From the NCBI GenBank assembly GCA_041391505.1, contig JAWKNW010000012.1, forward strand, positions 1-64,000: a stretch of 64,000 nt of DNA. Reading direction: 5' to 3'. Below the pieces are notes generated by a model. The model was given only the letters and a program-made list of their open reading frames with translations, did no database searches and was not told the origin of the DNA. Positions within the stretch are counted from its first letter, which is position 1; the number at the start of each line of letters is the position of its first letter. Source of the stretch: Rhodothermales bacterium (GTDB lineage Bacteria; Bacteroidota; Rhodothermia; Rhodothermales; JAHQVL01). Position numbers and translations under genes: made by a program. Of this stretch, positions 8,810-17,473 are shown one piece after another.

Positions 8810-9831
8810 TCATCGTATCGCTCCAGGAGTCGCGGCTCAACGCCCGCGACGCCGCGATCGAGGAGCGGGGCTATTATGAGGGGCTGATGGACAACCGCGG
8901 CTACACGTCGCAGCTGTCGTGGTCGCAGCAGCAGCAGGCGCCGGAAGAGTGGGCGCCGATCATGGAGTCGGATCTCGTCAAGCCGGGTGAGGGCGTGCTC
9001 ATGTACGAGCTGCTTTCCGGGTACACGGGCGAGTTCAAGAACGCGCCGTTCGTCACCAACGAATGGGGGATGCGCGACCGGCCCTACCGGCTCGAGAAGC
9101 CCGAGGGCGTCTACCGCATCGCGCTGCTGGGCGCATCCTACGAGCAGGGCGCCGGCGTGGCGGACTCGAGCACCTACGAGAACGTGTTGGAAGACCTCCT
9201 GAACGCCGGCGAGCCCGGGCGTTACGAGGTGATGAACTTCGCCGTGGGCGGTTACAGCCCGCTGCAGAACGTGCCGGTGGCCGAAAACAAGGTCTTTGGC
9301 TTCCAGCCCGACGCCGTGATGTACGCGCTGTACTCGACCGAAGAGCGCCGGATGCTGATGCAGCTGGAAAACATCGTGCAGGAGGGCCGCGACACCGGCT
9401 ATCCGTTCCTGCAGGAGCTGATCGTGAAGTCCGGCGCGAAGGCCGGCATGGAAGCGAGCGAGATCCGCGCCCGGCTCAAACCCTTTTCGCAGGACATCCT
9501 GCGCTGGAGCTTCGAGCGGATCGGCGAGGCCTGCCGGGCGCACGGCGTCACGCCGATCGCGCTCTTCGTGCCCACGACGCGGGAGACGGGCGGCATTGAC
9601 CCCGAATGGTACGGCATCCTCAGCAAGATGGTGGAGGACGCCGGCTTCACGCTGATCAACATGGAAGGCGCGTACGGCAAACACAAGACCGATGCGGTGC
9701 AGCTCGCCTCGTACGACCAGCACCCGAACGTTCGCGGCCATCGCCTGATCGCCGAGCGGATCTACAACGAATTAAAAGCGCGCCCCACGCTGGTCCCCCT
9801 CGCGGCGGACACGCCCGTCGCGCAGGAATGA
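8224..9831 (+). CDS. C-terminal open segment of MBOAT paralogue 3: SGNH hydrolase-like domain
   Basis: 535 codons are open, but only the part from about nt 8470 is in the proper frame with homology; the first 80 codons look like a wrong frame of the damaged core. The SGNH domain has LGASYEQGAGV as nucleophile motif, a VGGYSPLQN block and SYDQHPNVRGH as Asp/His motif. It is closer to the domain of paralogue 1 (YTSQL, EERRMLMQLE) than to that of paralogue 2. Confidence 0.65.
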   Translation: MYMRVRNWGNIGAGVFDGGGVRVRGCTHCQWFWLQGDFPLTTVDGVYWGVLGVLVAINSVWGVGERNEEGEEPEQKVDAARCAGKLSLKTVSTFVFLGLMWSFWSSDSVSEWVGMMKQAGTSGAGEWLLLLGGLAGLYVVLVVLDVLEAKGWSPFFEERGMSFTTVASRTGLMALVLVGVGMPQVYERAGEDAASFIVSLQESRLNARDAAIEERGYYEGLMDNRGYTSQLSWSQQQQAPEEWAPIMESDLVKPGEGVLMYELLSGYTGEFKNAPFVTNEWGMRDRPYRLEKPEGVYRIALLGASYEQGAGVADSSTYENVLEDLLNAGEPGRYEVMNFAVGGYSPLQNVPVAENKVFGFQPDAVMYALYSTEERRMLMQLENIVQEGRDTGYPFLQELIVKSGAKAGMEASEIRARLKPFSQDILRWSFERIGEACRAHGVTPIALFVPTTRETGGIDPEWYGILSKMVEDAGFTLINMEGAYGKHKTDAVQLASYDQHPNVRGHRLIAERIYNELKARPTLVPLAADTPVAQE

Positions 9832-9902
9832 TCTTTACCCCCCATGTGCGCCCATCGCACAGGAACTGAATAAGGCCGCGCAGGCCGTAACGAAATAGAG
9901 TC

Positions 9903-12515
9903 ATGCTGAAGCAAGCAAAAACGGTAGCTGACAGCGCAAGCGGCGCCTCCGCCGGCAATGCCTCCTTCCTCGCCCAGCTCGCGGCGATGGCGCGGCCGAT
10001 GAACCTGGTGCAGTTCGCCGTCGTGACGCTGCAACTGGGCCTGGTGTTGCTGGTCATCCGCCTGTTCAAGATCGAGGAAAGCAGCGGTCTGCAGGACCTG
10101 CTGACGCTCGTCTTCGGCGGCTTCGTCGTCCACGCCTGGCTGCCTCGCACCTGGCGGATGCCGTTTTTCTTCGGCCTGACCGTCGCGGCTATCGTCATGG
10201 TCTTCGGCGTGGCGAACGGCGCCTGGCTCGTCGGCATCTCGCTCGGCATGATCGGGCTCGCGCATCTGCCCATCCCCTACTGGATGCGCGTCACGCTGCT
10301 GAGCGCCGTCGGCGTCGTGCTCGTGCTCTTCCGAGGCGCGTGGCTGACCGCGCCCGAACCGATCGCCATCACGCTCGCGATCCTCGGGTCGATGTTCATG
10401 TTCCGCATGGCGCTGTACCTGTACGACATGCGCAATGAGAAGAAAAAGGTGTCCATCTGGGAGCGTCTGACGTATTTTTTCCAGATGCCGAACATCATCT
10501 TCCCCTTCTATCCGATCGTCGATTACATCACCTTCCGGCGGACCTACTACAACAAGGAAGACATCACGATCTACCAGAAAGGCGTGCTGTGGATGTTCCG
10601 CGGCGTCTTTCACCTGATCATGTACCGGATCGTCTACTACCACATGAGTCCGTCGGTAGCGAGCATCCAGGATCTGGGCGGCGTGCTGCTCTTTATCGTT
10701 TCAAGCTACCTGCTCTATCTCCGCATCTCGGGCCTCTTCCACCTCATCGTGGGGATGATGTGCCTCTTCGGCTTCAACCTGCCCGAGACGCACAAGCTGT
10801 ATTTCCTCGCTTCCGGGTTCAACGACTACTGGCGGCGCATCAACATCTACTGGAAGGACTTCATGATGAAGATGTTCTTCTACCCGGTGTTTATGCGGGT
10901 GCGCCACTGGGGCGAGACGACCGCGCTGGTGTTCTCGACCATCGTGGTGTTCGCCTGCACCTGGCTGTTGCATTCGTACCAGTGGTTCTGGCTGCAGGGC
11001 GCGTTCCCGATCACGGTGGTGGACGGCGTCTACTGGGGCGTCCTCGGGGTGATGGTGGCCATCAACTCCGTCTGGGAAGCCAAGAGAGGCAAGAAGGGCA
11101 AATCGCTCAGCGCGAAGGGATGGGATTTCGGCGCGACGGCGCGGCTGGCGCTCCGCACGGTGTCGACGTTCGTGTTTCTCGGCCTTATGTGGTCGTTCTG
11201 GAGCAGCGACTCCGCCGGCGAGTGGTGGACGGTCATGAAGCAGGCCGCCAACAGCCCCGCCAGCGAGTTCGGCCTGCTCGGGCTGGCGCTGTTCGGACTG
11301 TTCGCCATCCTCGTGCTTTATTTCTACCTCGAGCATCGCGGCTGGAGCTTCGTGTTCGACGAGCGGAAGACGTCGTTCATGCGCACCGCCCTGTTCACGA
11401 GCGCCGGCATCATCGCGGTCTTCCTCGTCGGCCAGCCGACGGTGAACCACCAGCTGGGCCTGAAGCCGGCGGCGTTCATCGCATCGTTGCAGGCGGACCG
11501 CCTCAGCATCCACGACGACGAGGTCCAGGAACGCGGCTATTACGAGCAGTTGCTGGACAACCGCGTCCACATGTCCCGCCTCTGGGAGAGCCGCGACAAG
11601 CGTCCGGCCGACTGGAAGGGCATGGTGCCCGCCGGCGTGGCGCAGGAAACGAACACGCTGCTGTTCGAAGAGCTTTTCCCGTCGATCAAAACCGTCTTCA
11701 AGCGCGCGCCGCTTTCGACGAACCAGTGGCGGATGCGCGACCAGGAGTACACGCTGGAGAAGCCGGCGAACACGGTGCGCATGGCCATGCTCGGCAAGTC
11801 GTACGAAATGGGATGGGGCGTAAAGAACAACCAGGTGTTCGAGCAGGTGGCGGAGGATCATCTCAACGCCGAGTACAGCCCCGAGAGCGGACTGAAGTAT
11901 GAGATGATGAACTTCTCGGTGGGCGGCTACACGGTGATCCAGTACGTGATGATCGCCGAGGAGAAAATGCCGAAGTTCGATATCGACTACGCGTTCATCA
12001 CGACGCACGCCGGCGAAGGCAGCCGCACGGTCACCAACCTGTTGAAGATCTACAACGACGGGGTCGCGCTGCCTCCCGATCTCCAGAAGTTCATCGACGA
12101 CGCCGGCGTGACGCGCGACATGGTGCATTCCGAGCAGCAGCGCCGGCTCGACCCGCTCGAGGATGCCCTCGTGCGCTGGGGCTACGACAGGATCCTCGCC
12201 TCCTTCCGCGAGCAGGGCACGACGCCGGTCTGGCTCTTTATCCCGCGTACGCTCGGTCACCGCGAAAACGGGAAGGAAAACAAGGAAGAATACCAGCGCT
12301 GGAGCCAGATCGCGCGCGATGCCGGCTTCGAGCACATGTGGTCGCTGATCGGCGTGTTCGACGAGTACACCGACGAGAGCCAGATCCAGCTCGCGCCGTG
12401 GGATACGCACCCGAACGCGCTGGGCCACAAGCTGCTCGGCCAGCGGTTCTTCGAGGAGCTGAAGGCGCACCCGGAGGTGCTGATGCCGGCACAGGCCGGC
12501 GAGGCGACCGAATGA
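9903..12515 (+). CDS. MBOAT O-acyltransferase fused to SGNH hydrolase-like domain, paralogue 4 (intact)
   Basis: The complete 870-residue form. Residues 1-480 form a multi-pass MBOAT unit. NDYWRRINIYWKDF (from Asn307) corresponds to the conserved MBOAT W-H-I-S region, and His357 in CTWLLHSYQWFW is the likely catalytic histidine. More membrane segments reach to about residue 530. The C-terminal SGNH domain has Ser633 in LGKSYEMGWG and Asp834/His836 in PWDTHPNALGH. In Dlt-type systems the MBOAT passes a carrier-bound acyl group across the membrane and an SGNH-like partner places it on the acceptor; here both are one chain. Its core is clearly diverged from paralogues 2 and 3 and has no frame breaks. 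Confidence 0.9.
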   Translation: MLKQAKTVADSASGASAGNASFLAQLAAMARPMNLVQFAVVTLQLGLVLLVIRLFKIEESSGLQDLLTLVFGGFVVHAWLPRTWRMPFFFGLTVAAIVMVFGVANGAWLVGISLGMIGLAHLPIPYWMRVTLLSAVGVVLVLFRGAWLTAPEPIAITLAILGSMFMFRMALYLYDMRNEKKKVSIWERLTYFFQMPNIIFPFYPIVDYITFRRTYYNKEDITIYQKGVLWMFRGVFHLIMYRIVYYHMSPSVASIQDLGGVLLFIVSSYLLYLRISGLFHLIVGMMCLFGFNLPETHKLYFLASGFNDYWRRINIYWKDFMMKMFFYPVFMRVRHWGETTALVFSTIVVFACTWLLHSYQWFWLQGAFPITVVDGVYWGVLGVMVAINSVWEAKRGKKGKSLSAKGWDFGATARLALRTVSTFVFLGLMWSFWSSDSAGEWWTVMKQAANSPASEFGLLGLALFGLFAILVLYFYLEHRGWSFVFDERKTSFMRTALFTSAGIIAVFLVGQPTVNHQLGLKPAAFIASLQADRLSIHDDEVQERGYYEQLLDNRVHMSRLWESRDKRPADWKGMVPAGVAQETNTLLFEELFPSIKTVFKRAPLSTNQWRMRDQEYTLEKPANTVRMAMLGKSYEMGWGVKNNQVFEQVAEDHLNAEYSPESGLKYEMMNFSVGGYTVIQYVMIAEEKMPKFDIDYAFITTHAGEGSRTVTNLLKIYNDGVALPPDLQKFIDDAGVTRDMVHSEQQRRLDPLEDALVRWGYDRILASFREQGTTPVWLFIPRTLGHRENGKENKEEYQRWSQIARDAGFEHMWSLIGVFDEYTDESQIQLAPWDTHPNALGHKLLGQRFFEELKAHPEVLMPAQAGEATE

Positions 12516-12556
12516 ACGGTTGAGACCTGGACGATAAAGGCGCGCCAGACGCGCCT

Positions 12557-13213
12557 TTATCGTTTCAGCGCCATGGTCATGCCATCGGCGATGGGGACGA
12601 GGCACAGATCGATGCGCTCGTCCCCTTTCAGTTTGCGGCTGAGGCGATCGATGGCGCGGGTGTCTTCATCTTGGATGTCCAGCACCCGTCCGCGGCGCAG
12701 CATGTTGTCGAGGGCGATCAGTCCGCCGGGGCGGAGGAGCTGGAGGCAGCGCTCGTAATAGGCGTCGTAGCCCGACTTGTCGGCGTCGATGAACGCGAAA
12801 TCATACGTGCCGGCCTGGCCGGCGGCCAGGAGGGCATCGAGCGTGTCGACGGCCGGCGCGAGGTGGAGGTCGATTTTGTGCGCCACGCCGGCTTCTTCCC
12901 AGAAGGGGCGGCCGACGCTCGTGTACGTTTCGCTGACATCGCACGCCACGAGCCGGCCATCGTCGGGCAGCGCCAGGGCGACGCCTAGAGCGCTGTATCC
13001 TGTATAGACGCCGATCTCGAGCGTGCGTCGGGCCCCGAGCATTTTCACGAGCAGCTGCATGAACTGCACCTGCTCGGGGGCGGATTGCATCGCGGCGTCA
13101 GGTTGCGTGGCCGTGGCCTCGCGGAGCCGGCGCATGACATCCGGCTCGCGCAGGGAGACATCGAGCAGGTAGGCGTGGAGTGCTTCGGAGAGGTTGTGGG
13201 TGCGGTTGGACAT
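12557..13213 (-). CDS. Class I SAM-dependent O-methyltransferase (CCoAOMT/COMT-like)
   Basis: 218 residues, the usual length of cation-dependent small-molecule O-methyltransferases. The SAM-binding motif is LEIGVYTGYSALGVALALP. FIDADKSGYDAYYE carries the metal-ligand aspartates, and the LLRPGGLIALDN motif follows. It faces paralogue 4 tail to tail with about 40 bp between stops, so it is not in the same operon. Bacterial members methylate catechol-type or other hydroxylated small molecules; the substrate here cannot be told. Confidence 0.92.
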   Translation of the reverse strand: MSNRTHNLSEALHAYLLDVSLREPDVMRRLREATATQPDAAMQSAPEQVQFMQLLVKMLGARRTLEIGVYTGYSALGVALALPDDGRLVACDVSETYTSVGRPFWEEAGVAHKIDLHLAPAVDTLDALLAAGQAGTYDFAFIDADKSGYDAYYERCLQLLRPGGLIALDNMLRRGRVLDIQDEDTRAIDRLSRKLKGDERIDLCLVPIADGMTMALKR

Positions 13214-13332
13214 GGCGTCGTCTGGATGGGTGGAGGGCGTTAAGATAGGGAATATCCGCCGGCCGCTCCCATGCTTCGCCTGGAGGCCTCGGCAATGCCC
13301 CCGGTGTGGCGTGCCATACTAGGTGCGCTGCC

Positions 13333-13607
13333 CCCCACGCTGAAGCGTGGGGAAACGACGCCCTCATCGATTGCGCGGGCGAAATGGTCTGCGCGGCAGC
13401 ATAGCCGCACCGTTGAAGCATGCCTGAGCCCCCATGCTTCAGCGTGGGGGCGTCGTTTTCATTTCCACTAGCGACCAATCTTAGCCATGGAGGTCTCAGC
13501 GAGGCTTCTAGCGTTCCCGCTTCACCCAGGTGCCTCCTAGTCCTAGTCGCCCCGGTGTGGAGATCGCCCGACGAGTTGGGTTGCCTCCATGCTTCAGCGT
13601 GGGGGCG
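13333..13607. repeat. Cluster of three REP-like palindromes
   Basis: Three GC-rich imperfect palindromes built on CCCCACGCT and AGCGTGGGG lie at 13333-13352, about 13429-13453 and about 13585-13607. The second and third are direct repeats followed by GTTTTC; the first is inverted relative to them. They occupy the gene-free stretch 13214-13740 just upstream of a REP-associated tyrosine transposase, the usual place for such elements. Confidence 0.7.
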
Positions 13608-13740
13608 CTGTTTTCGCCCCGAGCACGCAATCTTTGTCATCGAGGCCTCGGCGCAAACGCCTCAAACGCATCCGACGAGGTATGCCGCGACCCCAAAATG
13701 TGTCTGGAAGGATAAAGCCGCACCCCATCCTCCCAACATC

Positions 13741-14196
13741 ATGGCGCACGCCTATTCCTGCCTCTATTACCATGTCGTCTTCGCAACCAAATATCGGGAG
13801 CCGCGCATCTCGGCGCGCTTCGAAAGACACGTCTGGGCCCTGATCGCGGAGGCCGCTCGATCCAACGGACTCACGCCGATCAAAATCGGCGGCGTCGATG
13901 ATCACGTCCATGTGCTGGTCCGTGCGCCGGCCCGGATGCCTCCCAGCGAGGTGGCCCGATTCGTCAAGGGAGGGTCGTCGATAACGATCAAACGCGTCAT
14001 CCCGGAGTTGAGTGATTTCGCGTGGCAAAAGGGGTACAGCATCTTCTCTGTAGGCCGGCCCGGCCTGACGCGTCTCGTCCGATACATCGCCAACCAGCGT
14101 GCGCATCACGGGAAACGCCGCTTCGAACAGGAATACCTCGCCATCCTCGAAGCCAACGCCATCCGGCCCGACGATCCGGGGGCCGTTTTCGACTAG
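13741..14196 (+). CDS. REP-associated tyrosine transposase (IS200-like TnpA/RAYT)
   Basis: 151 residues starting at MAHAYSCLYYHVVFATKYR, typical of the Y1 transposase family. The HUH metal site is HVH in GGVDDHVHVLV, and the catalytic tyrosine is expected in LVRYIANQRAHH. A longer in-frame extension exists upstream but contains the palindrome region and no family homology, so I use the ATG at 13741. Solitary RAYT genes flanked by REP palindromes are domesticated single-strand transposases that probably spread the palindromes. No left/right IS ends or accessory TnpB were seen. Confidence 0.88.
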   Translation: MAHAYSCLYYHVVFATKYREPRISARFERHVWALIAEAARSNGLTPIKIGGVDDHVHVLVRAPARMPPSEVARFVKGGSSITIKRVIPELSDFAWQKGYSIFSVGRPGLTRLVRYIANQRAHHGKRRFEQEYLAILEANAIRPDDPGAVFD

Positions 14197-14359
14197 CGCA
14201 CGGTGCGGCCTCATGCCGGCTCCAGACGACGTTGCGCCGGACGGTTATGCGAGAATGGCGGAATTGTTGTAGGTTCTACGCATTCCATCTTGCCCCCGCT
14301 CTCGTGCCCCGGTTCGGCCGGGGCCGCTCGCTATCGTTCACCAATCCCGACCGACGCCG

Positions 14360-16345
14360 ATGAATCCCACGTGGCGCCTGATCTGTCTGTCCTTCCTCCT
14401 GTTGCCCCTCGCCGCGCATGCCCAGCAGTTCGAGCGCGCATTCCCCTCCGCCATAACGGATCCCGAAACCAGTTCCAGCGGCGGGAGCTGGGGCGACTAC
14501 GACGGCAACGGCTACGAGGACCTCGTCGTCACCAACTGGTTTTCCCAGCAGAACATGCTGTTCGCCAACTTCGGGCAGGGCGAATTCAAATGGATCGAGG
14601 ACGCCTTCCCGAAACAGGACGCCGGCGAATCCGCCAGCAGCCGGTGGTTCGACTCGGATAACGATGGGGATCTGGATCTGCTCATTACCAACCTCAACCA
14701 GCCCTCCTTCTTCTACCTCAACAAGGAAGGGACCCTCGTCAAGGTCACCGACAACGGGCTCATTTCCGAAAAGGACAACTACCGGTTTTCGGGGATCGCC
14801 GACTACGACAACGACACCGACCTCGACGTCTTCTTCAGCACACCGGGCGACTTCCCGAACGTGCTCATGCGCAACAACGGCCCCGGCGCGTTCAAAAGCT
14901 TTCAGGATGGCGTCGTCGTCAAGGATTTCGGCGACTCGGCCGCCGTCTGCTGGGGCGACGCCGACGACGATGGGGATCAGGACCTCTTCGTCGGCAACCT
15001 CATCAACCAGAACGACTACCTCTACTGGAACATCGGCAACCTCGAATTCGAGAAGGAACTCGAATCGCCCATCGTGAACAGCGGCGGCATCACGCTCAGT
15101 TGCGCATGGGTGGATGTGGATAACGACGGCGACCTCGACCTCTTCACCACCAACCAGGCCGGCAGCAACCGCCTCTTCATCAACAAGGGCGACCGCCAGT
15201 TCGAGCCGGTCCTTAACGACCCCCTCGTGTCGGATCGCATCGGCGGATACGGCTCGGCGTGGGCGGACGTCGAAAACGATGGCGATCAGGACGTGTTCGT
15301 CGCCGTTCGAGAAGGCACGAGCCGGCTCTACCTCAACCTGGGCGGCGCCTTCGAGCCGGCCCTCAAGGAGCCCATCTCGTTCGACAAGGGGACGTCGGTC
15401 TCCGGCGCCTGGGCGGACTACGACCGCGACGGCTATCAGGATCTCTTCGTCGCCAACGACGGCGAGGCGAACTTCATGTACCGCAATACCGGCGGCAAGA
15501 ACAACTGGATCAGCCTCCGCCTCGTCGGCGACATCTCGAACGACTGGGGGATCGGCGCCCGCGTCACCGCCATCGCGACCATCAACGGCAAGGAGGTGCG
15601 GCAGCGCCGCGATGTGAGCAGTGGGTCGGACTACAGCCAGAGCAGTCTGCGCGTGCACTTCGGCCTGGGCGACGCGAAGGTGGTGTCGACGCTCGTCGTG
15701 GAGTGGCCGTCGGGGATCGTCAACAAATACGAGAACGTGCCCGTCAACCAGTATGTGGATGTGATCGAGGGCGACGACACGCCGCTCCCGGTGTCGCTCG
15801 TGGCGTTCCAGGCCCTGGCGGACGGCGAGGCGATTCTTCTGAGCTGGCGGACCGCCGGCGAGCAGAACAACGCCGGCTTCGAGGTCCAACTCGCCGGCAC
15901 CGGCGCCTTCGAGGCCGCCGGCTTTGTCGCCGGCGCCGGGACCACCGCCGAACCCGCCGCCTACAGCTACCGGATCGACGGCCTGGCGCCGGGCCGGTAT
16001 CGGGTGCGCCTGAAGCAGATCGACTTCGACGGGGCCTTCGCGTATTCCCCCGAACTCGGCGTCGACCTGGCTCCCGACGCGGCGCTCCGTGTGGAGCCGG
16101 CGTACCCCAATCCGTTCAACCCGTCGACCACGGTGCGTTTCGTCCTCCGCGAGGCGGGGCCGGTGCGCGCCGATCTCTACGATGCGACGGGCCGGCTGGT
16201 GCGCACGCTGTTCGACGGCGCTGCCTCCGCCGGCATCCAGCAGCAGCTGGAGGTGGACGGCAGCGCATTGCCCAGCGGCCTCTACCTCGTTCGCGTGGCC
16301 GGCGGCGGGCAGGCGACGTCCACGCCGATCCTGCTCGTCAAATAA
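14360..16345 (+). CDS. Secreted FG-GAP/VCBS repeat protein with UnbV (ASPIC) domain and T9SS sorting domain
   Basis: 661 residues. Signal peptide 1-21 (ends AAHAQ). About residues 40-385 hold at least seven FG-GAP repeats with calcium-binding loops such as DSDNDGDLD, DNDTDLD and DVDNDGDLD, forming a beta-propeller. An ASPIC/UnbV domain follows (WGIGARVTAIATINGKEVRQ to VVEWPSGIVNKYENV). The C-terminal 85 residues form a type IX secretion sorting domain starting at YPNPFNPSTTVRF. It should be exported and anchored or released at the cell surface. UnbV-type proteins are common in Bacteroidota and usually of unknown role. Confidence 0.92.
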   Translation: MNPTWRLICLSFLLLPLAAHAQQFERAFPSAITDPETSSSGGSWGDYDGNGYEDLVVTNWFSQQNMLFANFGQGEFKWIEDAFPKQDAGESASSRWFDSDNDGDLDLLITNLNQPSFFYLNKEGTLVKVTDNGLISEKDNYRFSGIADYDNDTDLDVFFSTPGDFPNVLMRNNGPGAFKSFQDGVVVKDFGDSAAVCWGDADDDGDQDLFVGNLINQNDYLYWNIGNLEFEKELESPIVNSGGITLSCAWVDVDNDGDLDLFTTNQAGSNRLFINKGDRQFEPVLNDPLVSDRIGGYGSAWADVENDGDQDVFVAVREGTSRLYLNLGGAFEPALKEPISFDKGTSVSGAWADYDRDGYQDLFVANDGEANFMYRNTGGKNNWISLRLVGDISNDWGIGARVTAIATINGKEVRQRRDVSSGSDYSQSSLRVHFGLGDAKVVSTLVVEWPSGIVNKYENVPVNQYVDVIEGDDTPLPVSLVAFQALADGEAILLSWRTAGEQNNAGFEVQLAGTGAFEAAGFVAGAGTTAEPAAYSYRIDGLAPGRYRVRLKQIDFDGAFAYSPELGVDLAPDAALRVEPAYPNPFNPSTTVRFVLREAGPVRADLYDATGRLVRTLFDGAASAGIQQQLEVDGSALPSGLYLVRVAGGGQATSTPILLVK

Positions 16346-16414
16346 TCTTCCCCTCGATTGCAGACGGAAGGCCGGAGATTTCTTAATCTTCCCCTCCGCA
16401 AAAAGCAATCGAAC

Positions 16415-17461
16415 ATGTCTCAGATAGATTTTTTCAGCATCGTGCGCGAAGCCTGGAACGCGTACGATCCCGCGGCGCCGGCACTGACGATCGAAGACAT
16501 CAGCGCGCAGGTCTCCACCAATCACGTCTACAAGGTCCAGCTCTCCAGCCGGCGTTTTGTCGTGGGCAAGGTGTCGTATTTCGGCAAATACGAGCACTTC
16601 CGCGAGGATCATACGATCATCAACCGCCTCGCCAAGACGATCGGCCCGCCCTATACCCGGCTCCTCGCGCGCGCGCTCCGGCGCAACGGCGAAGTGTTCA
16701 CGTACCGGCACCGGGATGCCGAGCACGATGTGTGGGTCGTCTTCTACAATCCGGTCAGGATCCGGAAGCGGTTCCCGAGGCGGCTGGAGCCGGCGGAGAT
16801 CGAGCAGTTCGCCCGCGAGATGGCCCAATTCCACCGGGCCTGCGCCGAGGCGACGCCCGAACTGCCCCCTTCGTCGAAAACGCTCGAATGGGATATCCGG
16901 GAACTCCTGGCGTTGGTGACGACAGAAGAGTGGGAGCACGCGTCCAGCGCCGACCTGGACACGATCAAGGAACAGTGCCGGCTTTTTCTTGGCAACGGCG
17001 AAGCCTGCCATGCCGATTCGTTCCTGAAGATGCCCGTGTTCGTCGACTGGAACATCGGCAATTTTTCGCTCGACCAGCATGGCCGGCTGTACAGCCGGTG
17101 GGATTACGACTGGTTTCGCATGGCCCCGCGGATGCTCGATTTTTACTTTTTCAGCCGCGTGGTCTCCGATATCGGCGACCGGACGACGTTCAGCTATGTG
17201 GTCGATACGTTGATGGAGCCGCGGTTCATGCTGTTTCTTCGGGCCTACCACCAGGTCTATCCGCTCACGGCAAACGAGGTTCGGTTCCTGAAAGAGGCAT
17301 ACCGCTTTTTCATTCTCAACTATGTCGTAAAATACGGCCGGCACTTTTTTAGGCCACGCTACGCCGAACAGCTCCAGAATGAAGCTTTTACACGTTATTT
17401 TCCTGAAGTCGATGTGCGATTCGACGCCGATCCCCTGCTAAAGGGTCTGTCTTTACTCTGA
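16415..17461 (+). CDS. APH/choline-kinase-like phosphotransferase
   Basis: Starts at MSQIDFFSIVREAW; the in-frame ATG at 16358 adds 19 residues unlike the family. The catalytic loop reads VDWNIGNF, matching D-x4-N of HGDLHPGN, and the metal Asp lies in SRWDYDWFRMAPRMLDF. N-terminal HVYKV.L..RRFVVGKV fits the ATP-binding lobe. The family phosphorylates small hydroxylated molecules (aminoglycosides, homoserine, choline). The HAD phosphatase gene follows directly, suggesting the two act on related metabolites. No antibiotic resistance role is implied. Confidence 0.75.
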   Translation: MSQIDFFSIVREAWNAYDPAAPALTIEDISAQVSTNHVYKVQLSSRRFVVGKVSYFGKYEHFREDHTIINRLAKTIGPPYTRLLARALRRNGEVFTYRHRDAEHDVWVVFYNPVRIRKRFPRRLEPAEIEQFAREMAQFHRACAEATPELPPSSKTLEWDIRELLALVTTEEWEHASSADLDTIKEQCRLFLGNGEACHADSFLKMPVFVDWNIGNFSLDQHGRLYSRWDYDWFRMAPRMLDFYFFSRVVSDIGDRTTFSYVVDTLMEPRFMLFLRAYHQVYPLTANEVRFLKEAYRFFILNYVVKYGRHFFRPRYAEQLQNEAFTRYFPEVDVRFDADPLLKGLSLL

Positions 17462-17473
17462 CCTCATGTGCTC

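Larger units (their letters stand above)
7244..9831 (+). pseudogene. MBOAT-SGNH fusion paralogue 3, frame-disrupted in the core
   Basis: Same architecture as paralogues 2 and 4. The frame is open from ATG 7244 to about 7655, broken many times between 7655 and about 8470, and open again to the stop at 9831. In the broken stretch even strongly conserved motifs are scrambled: the YLYDMRNEKK region near 7780, the YFLASSFNDYWRRI region near 8140 and the active-site His region near 8305. The unique 5' end and the unique SGNH part are clean. An intact protein cannot be read from this sequence, but the concentration of errors in the shared core suggests a consensus problem. Confidence 0.75.

Noticed and set aside
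13420..13740. N-terminal extension of the transposase
   Set aside because: Frame is open by chance through the palindrome region; homology starts at the ATG 13741.
14276..17344. 1,022-codon open frame on the minus strand
   Set aside because: It lies antisense to the FG-GAP and kinase genes, is rich in Arg/Val/Asp/His runs and has no domain logic; high GC makes such shadow frames.
16415..17461. Antibiotic-resistance aminoglycoside kinase
   Set aside because: Only the broad fold is supported; the pairing with a HAD phosphatase suggests metabolism instead.
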